The position numbers and the translations under genes are program-made. A stretch of DNA of 9,579 nucleotides from Candidatus Margulisiibacteriota bacterium (GTDB lineage: Bacteria > Margulisbacteria > WOR-1 > JAKLHX01), in contig JAKLHX010000031.1 of assembly GCA_022709925.1 (NCBI GenBank), positions 1 to 9,579 on the forward strand. Reading direction: 5' to 3'. Every line of letters begins with the position of its first letter. Position 1 is the first letter of the stretch. Shown here in pieces: positions 1 to 6,667 of the stretch. The notes beneath the pieces are model-generated. The model had not been told where the DNA came from and ran no database searches. It was given only the letters and a program-made list of their open reading frames with translations.

Positions 1-311
1 AATGCAAGGCTTCCCCATTTCTCATATGACCCGGTGAACTTATGCCTGGTCCTTGCAAAAAGCCAAGAAAAAAACCGCCTTGCCAGAGAGCTCTTTTTTA
101 TCAAATACTCTGAGATCTTTTCGAGCCATATGAGCACGAATATTATAGGGAACATGTTCCCGGCAACCGATATAATGTAGCTTTCTAGGACGCTCATGTG
201 ATATACGGTCAAAGCGAGAGGGATGCCAACCCTCAACTCCCCTATGGGGACCATCGAGACAAGAAAAATCCCGAGTTCCGGGGGCATATTAACGAAAAGT
301 GAGTAATCCAT
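1..311 (-). CDS. Small multidrug export family membrane protein (5' part, cut by window edge)
   Basis: Translation from the ATG at 311 (complement) runs open to the window edge, giving 103 codons of the N-terminal part. The sequence shows a hydrophobic first segment followed by PIGELRVGIPLAL (residues 22-34), a second hydrophobic stretch (about 45-62), and FFSWLFARTRHKF followed by YEKWGSLAL at the edge. This order matches the Sm_multidrug_ex family (COG2426/PF06695), whose hallmark is an ELRxxIP motif in the first helix and an aromatic/Arg-rich loop before the next helix. Family members are small inner-membrane proteins. The export role is annotation by family and poorly tested. An in-frame TAA lies immediately before the ATG, so the start cannot lie further upstream, though Met9 is possible. 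No Shine-Dalgarno is visible. The coding strand has a run of seven T (complement of 68-74), and the frame is intact across it. Confidence 0.85.
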   Translation of the reverse strand, partial: MDYSLFVNMPPELGIFLVSMVPIGELRVGIPLALTVYHMSVLESYIISVAGNMFPIIFVLIWLEKISEYLIKKSSLARRFFSWLFARTRHKFTGSYEKWGSLA

Positions 312-327
312 TTATGTTCGCATGTAA

Positions 328-356
328 ATACTAGCAAAACTCCCGGTCTTATGCAA
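328..356 (-). promoter_or_regulatory. Sigma70-like promoter for the small multidrug export gene
   Basis: On the complement, TTGCAT (356-351) and TAGTAT (333-328) are separated by exactly 17 bp. The expected start of transcription lies near 321, leaving a leader of about 10 nt before the ATG at 311. That agrees with the absence of a Shine-Dalgarno. The call rests on motif match and spacing only. Confidence 0.5.
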
Positions 357-384
357 TATTTCATCCGGCAAGGATACGGAACTT

Positions 385-394
385 TCATGCATGA
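385..394. promoter_or_regulatory. 10-bp perfect palindrome between divergent genes
   Basis: TCATGCATGA is perfectly self-complementary and lies between the two outward-facing promoter-like elements, about 60 bp upstream of the tolC-like start. It could be a half or core operator for a repressor controlling the efflux genes. A single 10-bp palindrome is expected by chance fairly often, so this is only a candidate. The rest of the 143-bp intergenic region (312-454) shows no gene or repeat. Confidence 0.2.
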
Positions 395-418
395 CAGCTT
401 GTTTAATATAAAAAGGGC

Positions 419-447
419 TTAAAATATCGCATTTTTTAGGATAGAAT
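419..447 (+). promoter_or_regulatory. Candidate promoter of the efflux operon, leaderless type
   Basis: TTAAAA (419-424), a 17-bp spacer and TAGAAT (442-447) give a modest sigma70-like element. The -10 hexamer ends 7 nt before the ATG at 455, so transcription would begin at or next to the start codon. A second option, TTGTTT (399-404) with TAAAAT (420-425), has a short 15-bp spacer but would leave a normal leader. The first is preferred because the same -10 to start spacing recurs at other unit heads here. Confidence 0.4.
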
Positions 448-454
448 AGTACGG

Positions 455-1696
455 ATGAACAAAAAACATATAATCCTTCTCGTCGCGGCAGTATGCTCGG
501 CATGCTCCCTGAACACGGCATCAAACGCCGAAACATGGCAGGACGTCTTTTCGCTGGCAAAAAAGAACAACAACGAATTAAAAAGCGTTGAAAAGAACCT
601 CGAGGCTTACGAATGGTCCTATAAAAAGAGCCTGACCTCTTTTCTGCCGCAACTCTCCACATCCGTCTCATACGGGGAGAGCAGAACGGCATCATCTTCA
701 AGGACAAAAAATTCTTCCTACGGACTGTCGGCCTCACAATCGCTTTTTAGGGGGTTCGGGAACATTAACGCTGCCCGCAAAGCATACGCGCAGATGGAAT
801 ACGCTAAAGCGAACCTGATACAGGGAACATCCGATGTATTCTATGATGTAAGAGTAGCCTTCACTAACCTTTTTGTGGCCGAGAAAGACCTGCAACTTCA
901 GGAGAGCATACTTAAAAGGCGCAAAGAGAACGCAAAACTGATAAGCCTGCTGTATGAAAGCGGAAAAGAAGACCGGGGCAACCTCATGCTCACGCTCGCT
1001 GACGTGGAAAGCGCGAAGACATCCATTTCACAGGCAAAAAGAGCTCTTGAACTGGCAAAGATCAAGCTTTCGCAATTAACAGGGAAAGACATAGCAAGGA
1101 CCGAGAACCTGAGCATTGAGGTAACAAATCCGGAAGATGCAAGCGTCCTTAAGATCTCAGAATCAAGCCCTTCCTACGCCATTTACAAATATACATTCGA
1201 CACGGCGGCAATAGCGGCCGACGAAGCCATGTCAGGACTGCTTCCAAGCGTTTCACTGTCTGGCAATTTAAGCCGGTCAGGGTCCGACTGGCCACCGCAA
1301 TCGGATTCCAAGTCATGGTCCTTGAATCTTTCCTATCCGTTCTTTACCGGAGGCGCAAATATCGTAGAAAAGGTCATAAAAGAAATAGAAAAGGAAAAGG
1401 CCAGGCAGTCTTTTGAACAAAACAAGAAGGACCTGGTTTACTCAATAAGATCGGCGCGGAACAATTTCCTCAATAAGGCCGAATCCCTTAACGTAAAGAA
1501 CCTGTACCTTAAGGCATCCGAAGAAAGGGCAAAAATAGCCCGCACAAAATACGTGAACGGGCTTATGACCTATGATGAATGGAACCGCACGGAAGATTCC
1601 TATATAGCCGCCGAAAAGGACTTGCTCCTTACACAGAAAGAGTCGTTCATTGCCGAAGCCGCTTGGCATAATTCATATGGAGGTTGGATAAAATGA
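455..1696 (+). CDS. tolC-like: TolC-family outer-membrane efflux channel
   Basis: A 413-residue protein with an N-terminal signal peptide: basic MNKK, a hydrophobic core, and a probable signal peptidase I site after SNA (residue 25). The mature part has the duplicated outer membrane efflux protein (OEP) layout. Each half has long polar, Lys/Glu-rich coiled helices (about 34-60 and 138-205, then 305-400) and Ser-rich beta-strand segments such as FLPQLSTSVSYGESR and GLLPSVSLSGNLSRSG. The protein would trimerise into an outer-membrane beta-barrel with a periplasmic alpha-tunnel, the exit duct of a tripartite pump. It is shorter than E. coli TolC but within the usual range for this family. It heads an operon with the adaptor and the ABC transporter, and its stop overlaps the adaptor start by 4 nt. 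AGGA at 438-441 is too far upstream to be a good Shine-Dalgarno. Two cysteines near the signal peptide (14, 17) do not fit a canonical lipobox. Confidence 0.9.
   Translation: MNKKHIILLVAAVCSACSLNTASNAETWQDVFSLAKKNNNELKSVEKNLEAYEWSYKKSLTSFLPQLSTSVSYGESRTASSSRTKNSSYGLSASQSLFRGFGNINAARKAYAQMEYAKANLIQGTSDVFYDVRVAFTNLFVAEKDLQLQESILKRRKENAKLISLLYESGKEDRGNLMLTLADVESAKTSISQAKRALELAKIKLSQLTGKDIARTENLSIEVTNPEDASVLKISESSPSYAIYKYTFDTAAIAADEAMSGLLPSVSLSGNLSRSGSDWPPQSDSKSWSLNLSYPFFTGGANIVEKVIKEIEKEKARQSFEQNKKDLVYSIRSARNNFLNKAESLNVKNLYLKASEERAKIARTKYVNGLMTYDEWNRTEDSYIAAEKDLLLTQKESFIAEAAWHNSYGGWIK
1679..1683 (+). promoter_or_regulatory. Ribosome binding site fixing the adaptor start
   Basis: GGAGG ends 9 nt before the ATG at 1693. 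This supports the ATG over the in-frame TTG at 1684, which sits directly beside the motif and could not use it. Confidence 0.75.
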
Positions 1697-2631
1697 AAAA
1701 GTTCGGACTTATACCGGTATTGATCCTGGCGGTGATGGTATCCTCGTGCGCGAAAAGCAAAGACCAGGACATTAAGAAAGCAATAGTCCAAAAGGGCTCG
1801 ATAAAAACGGCGATAACGACCGTAGGCGAAGTCGTCCCAAGGAATCGCCTTGAGATAAAGCCCCCTATCGGAGGACGCGTGGAACAAGTGCTGGTAAAAG
1901 AAGGCAATAACGTCGCTAAGGGACAAACGATAGCATGGATGAGCTCCTCCGACAGGGCTACACTGATCGACGCGGCCAGAGCAAAAGGGGCTGACGAACT
2001 TAAATATTGGGAAGAAGTATACAGGCCGGCTCCGGTGATAGCCCCTCTTTCAGGTTTCATAATCAAGAGGAGCGTGGAACCGGGGCAATCCGTGACGGTC
2101 AGCGACGCGATAATCGTCATGGCCGATAAATTGATAGTCAAAGCCCAAGTGGATGAGACCGACATAGGAAAGATATCCGACGGACAGAAGGTCATATTGA
2201 CCCTTGACGCGTATCCTAACAAGGAAATAAACGGCACTGTCGAACACATAGCATATGAGTCGGAGACCATAAACAACGTGAATATATATGAAGTGGACGT
2301 CATCCCTTCGCAGGTCCCTTCATTCTTCAAATCAGGCATGAGCGCTTCAGCAAAGTTCATACTGAGCGATAACTCCAGCGCGCTCCTTCTCCCGTCAGAC
2401 GCCATAAAGAAATTCAAGGGCGCATCCTATGTGCTGTCGGAAAGCAAGGACGGAAAAATAAATGCCTCCCAAGTCGAAACAGGCACCGACGATGGGACTA
2501 ACACGGAAATAATCTCAGGGTTGTCAGAAGGCGATACGGTCATAATCCCGGACGCCAAACTTTCAAAACAATATTTCTCTTCAAATAGAAGAGGCGGTCC
2601 CCCGAGCATGTTCGGAGGCAATAAAAAATAA
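1693..2631 (+). CDS. macA-like: MacA/HlyD-like membrane-fusion adaptor lipoprotein, short hairpin
   Basis: A 312-residue periplasmic adaptor. The N-terminus has a hydrophobic signal ending in the lipobox-like VSSC (Cys19), so it is probably a lipoprotein anchored in the inner membrane. Half-lipoyl motifs occur at about 57-83 (PPIGGRVEQVLVKEGNNV then KGQ) and 114-134 (VIAPLSGFIIKRSVEPGQSV). A beta-barrel follows (about 140-230), then a membrane-proximal domain with an EIISGLSEGDTVI signature, and a Gly/Pro-rich tail (RRGGPPSMFGG). Only about 27 residues separate the two half-lipoyl segments, whereas MacA and AcrA carry a long alpha-helical hairpin there to meet TolC. It is also shorter than E. 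coli MacA (371 aa). Placement between the channel and the MacB-like gene, with ATGA overlap upstream and 1 nt downstream, supports a tripartite pump. The role is clear by family, but the substrate is unknown. Confidence 0.9.
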   Translation: MKKFGLIPVLILAVMVSSCAKSKDQDIKKAIVQKGSIKTAITTVGEVVPRNRLEIKPPIGGRVEQVLVKEGNNVAKGQTIAWMSSSDRATLIDAARAKGADELKYWEEVYRPAPVIAPLSGFIIKRSVEPGQSVTVSDAIIVMADKLIVKAQVDETDIGKISDGQKVILTLDAYPNKEINGTVEHIAYESETINNVNIYEVDVIPSQVPSFFKSGMSASAKFILSDNSSALLLPSDAIKKFKGASYVLSESKDGKINASQVETGTDDGTNTEIISGLSEGDTVIIPDAKLSKQYFSSNRRGGPPSMFGGNKK

Positions 2632-2632
2632 T

Positions 2633-4600
2633 ATGGCGCTAATAGACCTTTCAGGCATATCAAAAACATATGCCGTCGGCAAAGACATAGCGGTAAAAGC
2701 GCTTAAAAGCATAGACCTGAAGATAGAACAGGGAGAGTTCGTGGCTTTGATGGGACCGTCAGGTTCAGGCAAGTCCACCCTTTTAGCTATCCTGGGGATG
2801 CTTGACAGGTCTGACGGAGGATCCTATAAGCTCAACGGCAAAGAGATATCCGCACTCCCGGACCATGAAGCAGCGATGCTGCGAAACAGATTTTTCGGGT
2901 TCATATTCCAAAGCTTCAATCTGCTTCCTAGGTTGGATATTTTGACGAACGTACTTCTGCCTTTCATATATTCTCCTGAAGGGATAACGCAAAAAAGCAG
3001 GCAAAAGGTCGCGTCGCTCATGGAACGCGTCGGACTGGCGGACAGATTGCGTCACTCTCCCACCGAGATATCCGGCGGCCAACAGCAAAGGGTCGCGGTA
3101 GTCCGCGCCATAGCGAACGACCCTTTGGTGATCTTAGCCGACGAGCCTACAGGTAACCTTGATTCAAAATCCACCGAAGACATAATAAACATGCTTGTCG
3201 AACTCAACAAGAACGGCAACACGATAATAATGGTGACGCACAACCCGGACCTTGCAAAATACGCTACAAGGGTCCTTGTATTAAAAGACGGACAGATAAT
3301 TGACGATAAGATACAGGCATCCGTAAAACCGGGGAAGACCGTTTACAACACCGAATTCGGCAAAAAGAAGAACGGGTTGAGCATTTCTCCCGACAGCATA
3401 AAGAACTATGTAAAGGAAGCTCTTCTTTCTCTCAAGGCGAATAAGCTAAGGTCCTTCCTTTCGATAATCGGGGTCATGATAGGCGTTGCCGCGGTCATAG
3501 CAATGCTTGCCATAGGGACCGGTGCGAAAACAGCGGTGGAAAAAAGCCTTTCAAACCTCGGGACGAACCTCCTTATGGTAAGCACCAGCCGCAGGAGCGG
3601 AGGGATATCCCTTGGGTCCGATGCCGTAACAAGGTTCAATTTTGAGGACCTCGCTGCACTGAAAAAGATCGAAGGAGTAAAGAACGCGATCCCTTATGTG
3701 AACGGCAGCGCACAGGCTGTTTATGGCGGGCGCAACTGGAGGACTAGCATCGTAGGCACTGAAACCGAATATCAATCGATCAAAGACTCCGTCCCGGCGA
3801 ACGGAAGGTTCTTCACAAAATCAGAAGTAGCTACCAGGGCGAAAGTAGCCGTCATAGGATCGAATGTCGCAAAAGAACTGTTCCTTGAAGAGAACCCGAT
3901 CGGAAAGAGCATTAGGATCAACAGGATAAATTTTCAGGTCGTAGGAGTACTCCCGGAAAAAGGTTCCGCCGGTTTTCAGAACATGGACGACCAAATAATA
4001 GTTCCCGTGACCACGGCCATGTACCGGCTTATAGGGACCGACTACATAAACCGGTTCGACGTACAGGCCGAAAATCCGGAAGTCTTAAGCGAGATCGAAG
4101 CCGCTATCCCTGCGACGCTGGGCAAGCTCCACAGGCTTCAGGAATCACAATACGAACAAATAGACGTCAGGAACATGGCAGATATACAAAAAGCGATGAA
4201 CGAAACTATCCAGACCCTCACCTATCTTCTCGGCTCGATCGCTGCGGTCAGTCTTCTGGTCGGCGGGATCGGAATAATGAATATAATGCTCGTCATAGTC
4301 ATGGAAAGGACGAGAGAAATAGGGCTCAGAAAAGCCCTCGGAGCGCAGAACTCCGACATAATGACGCAATTCCTGGTCGAAGGCACTCTGATATGCCTCA
4401 TCGGAGGGATAATCGGTATCTTATTCGGCACATCAATAGCCATGATCATGTCCGCGATCTTCGGATGGAACACTCTTGTGTCCGGAGGGTCCGTGATCCT
4501 GGCATTCAGCTTCTCTATATTCACGGGAATAGTCTTCAGTTTATGGCCGGCCCGCCGCGCCGCGAGACTCCTGCCCATAGAAGCTCTCAGATACGAATAG
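2633..4600 (+). CDS. macB: MacB-type ABC exporter (ATPase fused to permease)
   Basis: A 655-residue protein with an N-terminal ABC ATPase fused to a MacB-type permease, close to the E. coli MacB length. Visible ATPase motifs are Walker A GPSGSGKST (41-49), Q-loop Gln93, signature SGGQ (147-150), Walker B ILADEP with Asp170/Glu171, and H-loop His203. The first transmembrane helix is at about 274-296 (FLSIIGVMIGVAAVIAMLAI). It is followed by a periplasmic MacB_PCD domain of about 230 residues, then three helices in the C-terminal FtsX domain containing MERTREIGLRKALGA and ending WPARRAARLLPIEALRYE. MacB dimers work as mechanotransmitters, driving periplasmic substrates through the adaptor and TolC rather than across the inner membrane. 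Known cargo includes macrolides, lipopeptides and toxins. The local substrate is not indicated. GGAGG (2614-2618) lies 14 nt upstream, which is long, so translational coupling to the adaptor is likely. Confidence 0.95.
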   Translation: MALIDLSGISKTYAVGKDIAVKALKSIDLKIEQGEFVALMGPSGSGKSTLLAILGMLDRSDGGSYKLNGKEISALPDHEAAMLRNRFFGFIFQSFNLLPRLDILTNVLLPFIYSPEGITQKSRQKVASLMERVGLADRLRHSPTEISGGQQQRVAVVRAIANDPLVILADEPTGNLDSKSTEDIINMLVELNKNGNTIIMVTHNPDLAKYATRVLVLKDGQIIDDKIQASVKPGKTVYNTEFGKKKNGLSISPDSIKNYVKEALLSLKANKLRSFLSIIGVMIGVAAVIAMLAIGTGAKTAVEKSLSNLGTNLLMVSTSRRSGGISLGSDAVTRFNFEDLAALKKIEGVKNAIPYVNGSAQAVYGGRNWRTSIVGTETEYQSIKDSVPANGRFFTKSEVATRAKVAVIGSNVAKELFLEENPIGKSIRINRINFQVVGVLPEKGSAGFQNMDDQIIVPVTTAMYRLIGTDYINRFDVQAENPEVLSEIEAAIPATLGKLHRLQESQYEQIDVRNMADIQKAMNETIQTLTYLLGSIAAVSLLVGGIGIMNIMLVIVMERTREIGLRKALGAQNSDIMTQFLVEGTLICLIGGIIGILFGTSIAMIMSAIFGWNTLVSGGSVILAFSFSIFTGIVFSLWPARRAARLLPIEALRYE

Positions 4601-4615
4601 CATTTATTTTTAGTG

Positions 4616-4621
4616 TATAAT
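4616..4621 (+). promoter_or_regulatory. Perfect -10 hexamer 7 nt before the nitroreductase start
   Basis: TATAAT is followed by 7 nt and the GTG at 4629, so the predicted transcript begins at or beside the start codon. No convincing -35 is seen 16-18 bp upstream, where the macB stop region lies. No Shine-Dalgarno precedes the GTG. The short 28-nt gap after macB means readthrough from the efflux operon is also possible. Confidence 0.45.
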
Positions 4622-4628
4622 CTAGCTT

Positions 4629-5225
4629 GTGAATCAAACATTGGACATAATATCAAAGCGGCATAGCACAAGGACTTTCATAGACAGACCTGTCACCGAA
4701 GACGACCTGAATAAAATGCTTGAGGCTGCAAATCAGGCTCCTTCCGCGCACAATCAGCAATCGTGGAAATTCATAGTGATAAAAGGACAGAAAAAGACCG
4801 AGCTGGCTGACCTGATAACTTCAAGGTCTCATTCTTTTCCGAGGGCTTCGGCCGCGCTTTTGCGGATGGCCGCACGTAGCATCGTGAGCGCTCCTGTCGT
4901 GATAGCTGTGGCCAATTCCGGGGAACTTATAGAACACGGCAGCAAGCTCTTTCAGCTCGAAGACACGCGCGTAAAGGATTTTTTCAGGACCATGGAGATC
5001 CAAAGCTCTTCAGCGGCGGTAGAGAACCTTCTGATAGCCGCGACCTCTATGGGCATATCTACGGTCTGGCTCGGCATAATGTTCCTGATAAAAGACGAGG
5101 TCCTTGAATTCCTCGGGGAACCCAAGGGAGAGTTTATGGCGATCATCTGCGCGGGTTATCCCGAAAAGGAATCTTCATCCCCTAAAAAAAGACCGTTCAA
5201 TGTGCTTGTCAAAAGGCTTGAGTAA
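4629..5225 (+). CDS. Nitroreductase-family FMN oxidoreductase
   Basis: A 198-residue protein read from a GTG start. Family features are RHSTRTF (11-17), which contacts the FMN phosphate, then APSAHNQQSWKF (37-48), and SSSAAVENLLIAATSMG to VWLG (126-149), the FMN and dimer-interface region. A late GYPEKE followed by a Lys/Arg-Pro segment completes the fold. Members are homodimeric cytoplasmic flavoproteins that reduce nitroaromatics, quinones, flavins or dehalogenation substrates with NAD(P)H. Substrate cannot be told from the sequence. An internal segment (about 66-84), rich in Ser, Ala and Arg, sits in a variable part of the family. The gene follows macB by 28 nt and has its own -10-like element. 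Its stop codon lies 4 nt from the 3' end of a convergent tRNA gene. GTG was chosen because alignment to the family begins right after it. Confidence 0.88.
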   Translation: MNQTLDIISKRHSTRTFIDRPVTEDDLNKMLEAANQAPSAHNQQSWKFIVIKGQKKTELADLITSRSHSFPRASAALLRMAARSIVSAPVVIAVANSGELIEHGSKLFQLEDTRVKDFFRTMEIQSSSAAVENLLIAATSMGISTVWLGIMFLIKDEVLEFLGEPKGEFMAIICAGYPEKESSSPKKRPFNVLVKRLE

Positions 5226-5229
5226 AATT

Positions 5230-5316
5230 CGGAGGGGGAGAGATTCGAACTCTCGATACGCTTTCACGTATACACGCTTTCCAGGCGAGCTCCTTCAACC
5301 ACTCGGACACCCCTCC
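5230..5316 (-). tRNA. tRNA-Ser (anticodon GGA)
   Basis: On the complement, a class II tRNA of 87 nt with acceptor GGAGGGG (5316-5310) paired to CCCCTCC (5237-5231) and discriminator G at 5230. The T-loop is GTTCGAATC, the D-arm carries TCCGAGTGGTTGAAGG, and the long variable arm is built on TATACG/CGTATC. The anticodon loop CTGGAAA has anticodon GGA (complement of 5280-5282), reading UCC/UCU serine codons. CCA is not encoded. The second pair of the anticodon stem (positions 28 and 42) appears to be U-U, where E. coli tRNA-Ser(GGA) has a pair. The gene lies 52 nt after the DUF1697 stop on the same strand with no visible terminator between, so cotranscription is possible. TAAAAT at 5334-5329 (complement) is a weak candidate -10 of its own. 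Confidence 0.95.
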
Positions 5317-5368
5317 ACCGATAATGTAATTTTAACAGATTTTACGCAATAAGGAATGTTCAGGCATA

Positions 5369-5905
5369 CTAAATATCCGATTTCTGTCCGCCTATGAATC
5401 TGGCCGTATTCACATTCCTGATGGTCATTAATTGATAAGCCTTGTGGCCGATGATCTTGTTCAAATGGCTTTTATTATAATCCTTCCTGGGAACATTCCA
5501 AAAGATAGCGCCCTTAACATAGCGAATGTTCATATATTCTTTTTTTATCGGCAGTTCATTGATGATATTCTTATGGTCGATCTCCTCGAACAGATAGGCA
5601 ACATCAGACTTATGTTCCGCGTCATTCTCCCATTTTTCCGGTATAGCCTTTGATATTTTTTGCATCTCCCGCGAGGTCTTTACCAGCACCGGAATAAAAA
5701 ATCCGAATTCCTTCTTAAGATGGGATTCTATTTCCCTGCGGATGACCGACGGCTTTTTACCGGATTCAAAAATAACGTTCCCGGAATTGATATACGTTGA
5801 AACGTCCGAATATCCGAGCGACTCAAAAAGAGCCTTAAGCCTTTTCATATCAACTCGGCGCAGCTTCCCTGCATTCACCCCTCTTAAAAGCGCGATCAAT
5901 CTCAT
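5369..5905 (-). CDS. DUF1697 family protein
   Basis: A 178-residue cytoplasmic protein matching DUF1697 (PF08002). It begins MRLIALLRGVNAGKLRRVDM, has the characteristic TYINSGNVIFES (about 42-53), and ends with a family-like MTIRNVNTARFI (about 158-169). The function of this family is not established, and structures show ferredoxin-like folds. The ATG at 5905 has an AAAGGAG Shine-Dalgarno at 5917-5911 (complement), 5 nt upstream. An in-frame TTG at 5935 is a worse choice. It is the last protein gene of the minus-strand unit, 26 nt after the DUF192 gene. Operon membership with lycopene cyclase is suggested by spacing only and need not imply shared function. Confidence 0.9.
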   Translation of the reverse strand: MRLIALLRGVNAGKLRRVDMKRLKALFESLGYSDVSTYINSGNVIFESGKKPSVIRREIESHLKKEFGFFIPVLVKTSREMQKISKAIPEKWENDAEHKSDVAYLFEEIDHKNIINELPIKKEYMNIRYVKGAIFWNVPRKDYNKSHLNKIIGHKAYQLMTIRNVNTARFIGGQKSDI

Positions 5906-5931
5906 AGCATCTCCTTTTGTATTCCCGCCGG

Positions 5932-6375
5932 TCAAATATCCAGAACTTGTCCGGTTTTAAGCTTGAGGGCCCCCGATATCCCTCCCTTTAATTCTATCGC
6001 GTAGCATATCTTTGAAGAAGGCCTGTAGATATCGCAGTCATCTCCGCGGCAAACAGGCAGGCGCTCTAAAACACCGACAACTTTCTTTTCGTCGTCTATC
6101 CAAACGATGTCTAGCGGCTCAAGGACCCCTTTCATCCAGAAAGCCGGACGGCAGGGCCTTTCAAATACGAACAGCATGCCTTCGTTCTGCTTCAATACTC
6201 TTCCTGAAAGGCCTGTTTCACGTTCTTCCTGAGAATCTGCCACTTCAAGCTTGAACGGCACCCCATTTATATTTATGTTCTTATATTTGACACTGCAAAC
6301 GCCGGAGCTCACCAAGAAATAGGATGCGAGGATGAAAGAAATAATTATATGCTTCAATTTAACTTCAATTGCCAT
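5932..6375 (-). CDS. Secreted DUF192 protein
   Basis: A 147-residue protein with a hydrophobic signal or anchor (about 9-27) ending SSGVC, followed by a full DUF192 domain (PF02643). Visible family motifs are EERETGLSGR (50-59), GMLFVF (66-71) and FWMKGVLEPLDIVWID (79-94), then a Cys-containing segment (PVCRGDDC), YAIELKGG and the closing LKTGQVLDI. DUF192 proteins are small extracytoplasmic beta-rich proteins of unknown role. The Cys at the end of the hydrophobic segment does not match a canonical lipobox because Val precedes it. The ATG at 6375 overlaps the end of crtYd by 11 nt and has CAGG 4 nt upstream. A downstream in-frame TTG (near 6357) would give a shorter signal but has no ribosome site. 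The close overlap argues for coexpression with the cyclase. Confidence 0.88.
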   Translation of the reverse strand: MAIEVKLKHIIISFILASYFLVSSGVCSVKYKNININGVPFKLEVADSQEERETGLSGRVLKQNEGMLFVFERPCRPAFWMKGVLEPLDIVWIDDEKKVVGVLERLPVCRGDDCDIYRPSSKICYAIELKGGISGALKLKTGQVLDI

Positions 6376-6667
6376 TAAACCTGCGCCTGAAATATTCCCA
6401 AAAGACAACGGTCAGGACAACCATGCTGAAACCGAACAGGAAATCCTCGACAGGGATGCTTCCTATCCTCAGTCCCAGATAATAAGCAGGGTCATACTGC
6501 ACGATCATTTTTGAGGTCAAGGCGCCGTTCACGAGAAGTTTAAATCCTGTTATGACCAGGAGAAAAAAATAGAACAAAGGGTTCTTCAACAACCTTGTCT
6601 TTAGCACAGTATCCGCGTATATAGCGGCAAATACCGATATCAGGGCAAGCAGAGTATACTCTTTCAT
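6365..6667 (-). CDS. crtYd: Lycopene cyclase subunit, second half
   Basis: A 100-residue membrane protein, about three helices, of the lycopene cyclase domain family (TIGR03462). The diagnostic IPVEDFLFGF segment (71-80; PVED at 72-75) is followed by LTVVFWEYFRRR. An upstream helix pair includes FYFFLLVITGF. CrtYc and CrtYd form a heterodimeric inner-membrane cyclase that closes beta-rings on lycopene. In other taxa the two halves are fused (CrtYcd) or fused with phytoene synthase. The ATG at 6667 overlaps the crtYc stop as ATGA, and GGTGA a few nt upstream may serve as the ribosome site. An in-frame start at 6706 would add 13 polar residues and overlap crtYc more, so it is less likely. C50 cyclase subunits (CrtYe/CrtYf) look similar and cannot be excluded. 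Confidence 0.88.
   Translation of the reverse strand: MKEYTLLALISVFAAIYADTVLKTRLLKNPLFYFFLLVITGFKLLVNGALTSKMIVQYDPAYYLGLRIGSIPVEDFLFGFSMVVLTVVFWEYFRRRFNGN

Noticed and set aside
60..80. Possible frameshift in the small multidrug export gene at a homopolymer run
   Set aside because: An initial reading lost the family motif after the run. Recounting gives seven A at 68-74, and the frame then runs cleanly into FFSWLFARTRHKF, so the gene is intact to the window edge.
468..510. Lipobox in the TolC-like signal peptide (Cys14 or Cys17)
   Set aside because: Neither cysteine has the required small residue at -1 together with Leu/Val/Ile at -3. A signal peptidase I site after SNA fits better.
312..737. 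141-codon open frame covering the divergent intergenic region
   Set aside because: Most of it is antisense to the tolC-like gene, and the translation resembles no family. The region is better explained by two promoters.
1647..2417. 256-codon open frame antisense to the adaptor gene
   Set aside because: It lies wholly opposite the macA-like gene and the end of the tolC-like gene, has no family-like motifs or ribosome site, and is explained by codon bias of the coding strand.
4600..4629. Rho-independent terminator after macB
   Set aside because: The gap is T-rich but has no GC-rich stem before it. It is better read as a -10 region for the nitroreductase.
4222..4671. 149-codon open frame antisense to the end of macB
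   Set aside because: It overlaps the FtsX domain of macB and the nitroreductase start, both of which are well supported, and its translation is compositionally unlike a real protein.
5230..5368. tRNA-Ser as an integration site
   Set aside because: No integrase gene, no direct repeat of the tRNA 3' end and no abrupt compositional change were seen nearby.
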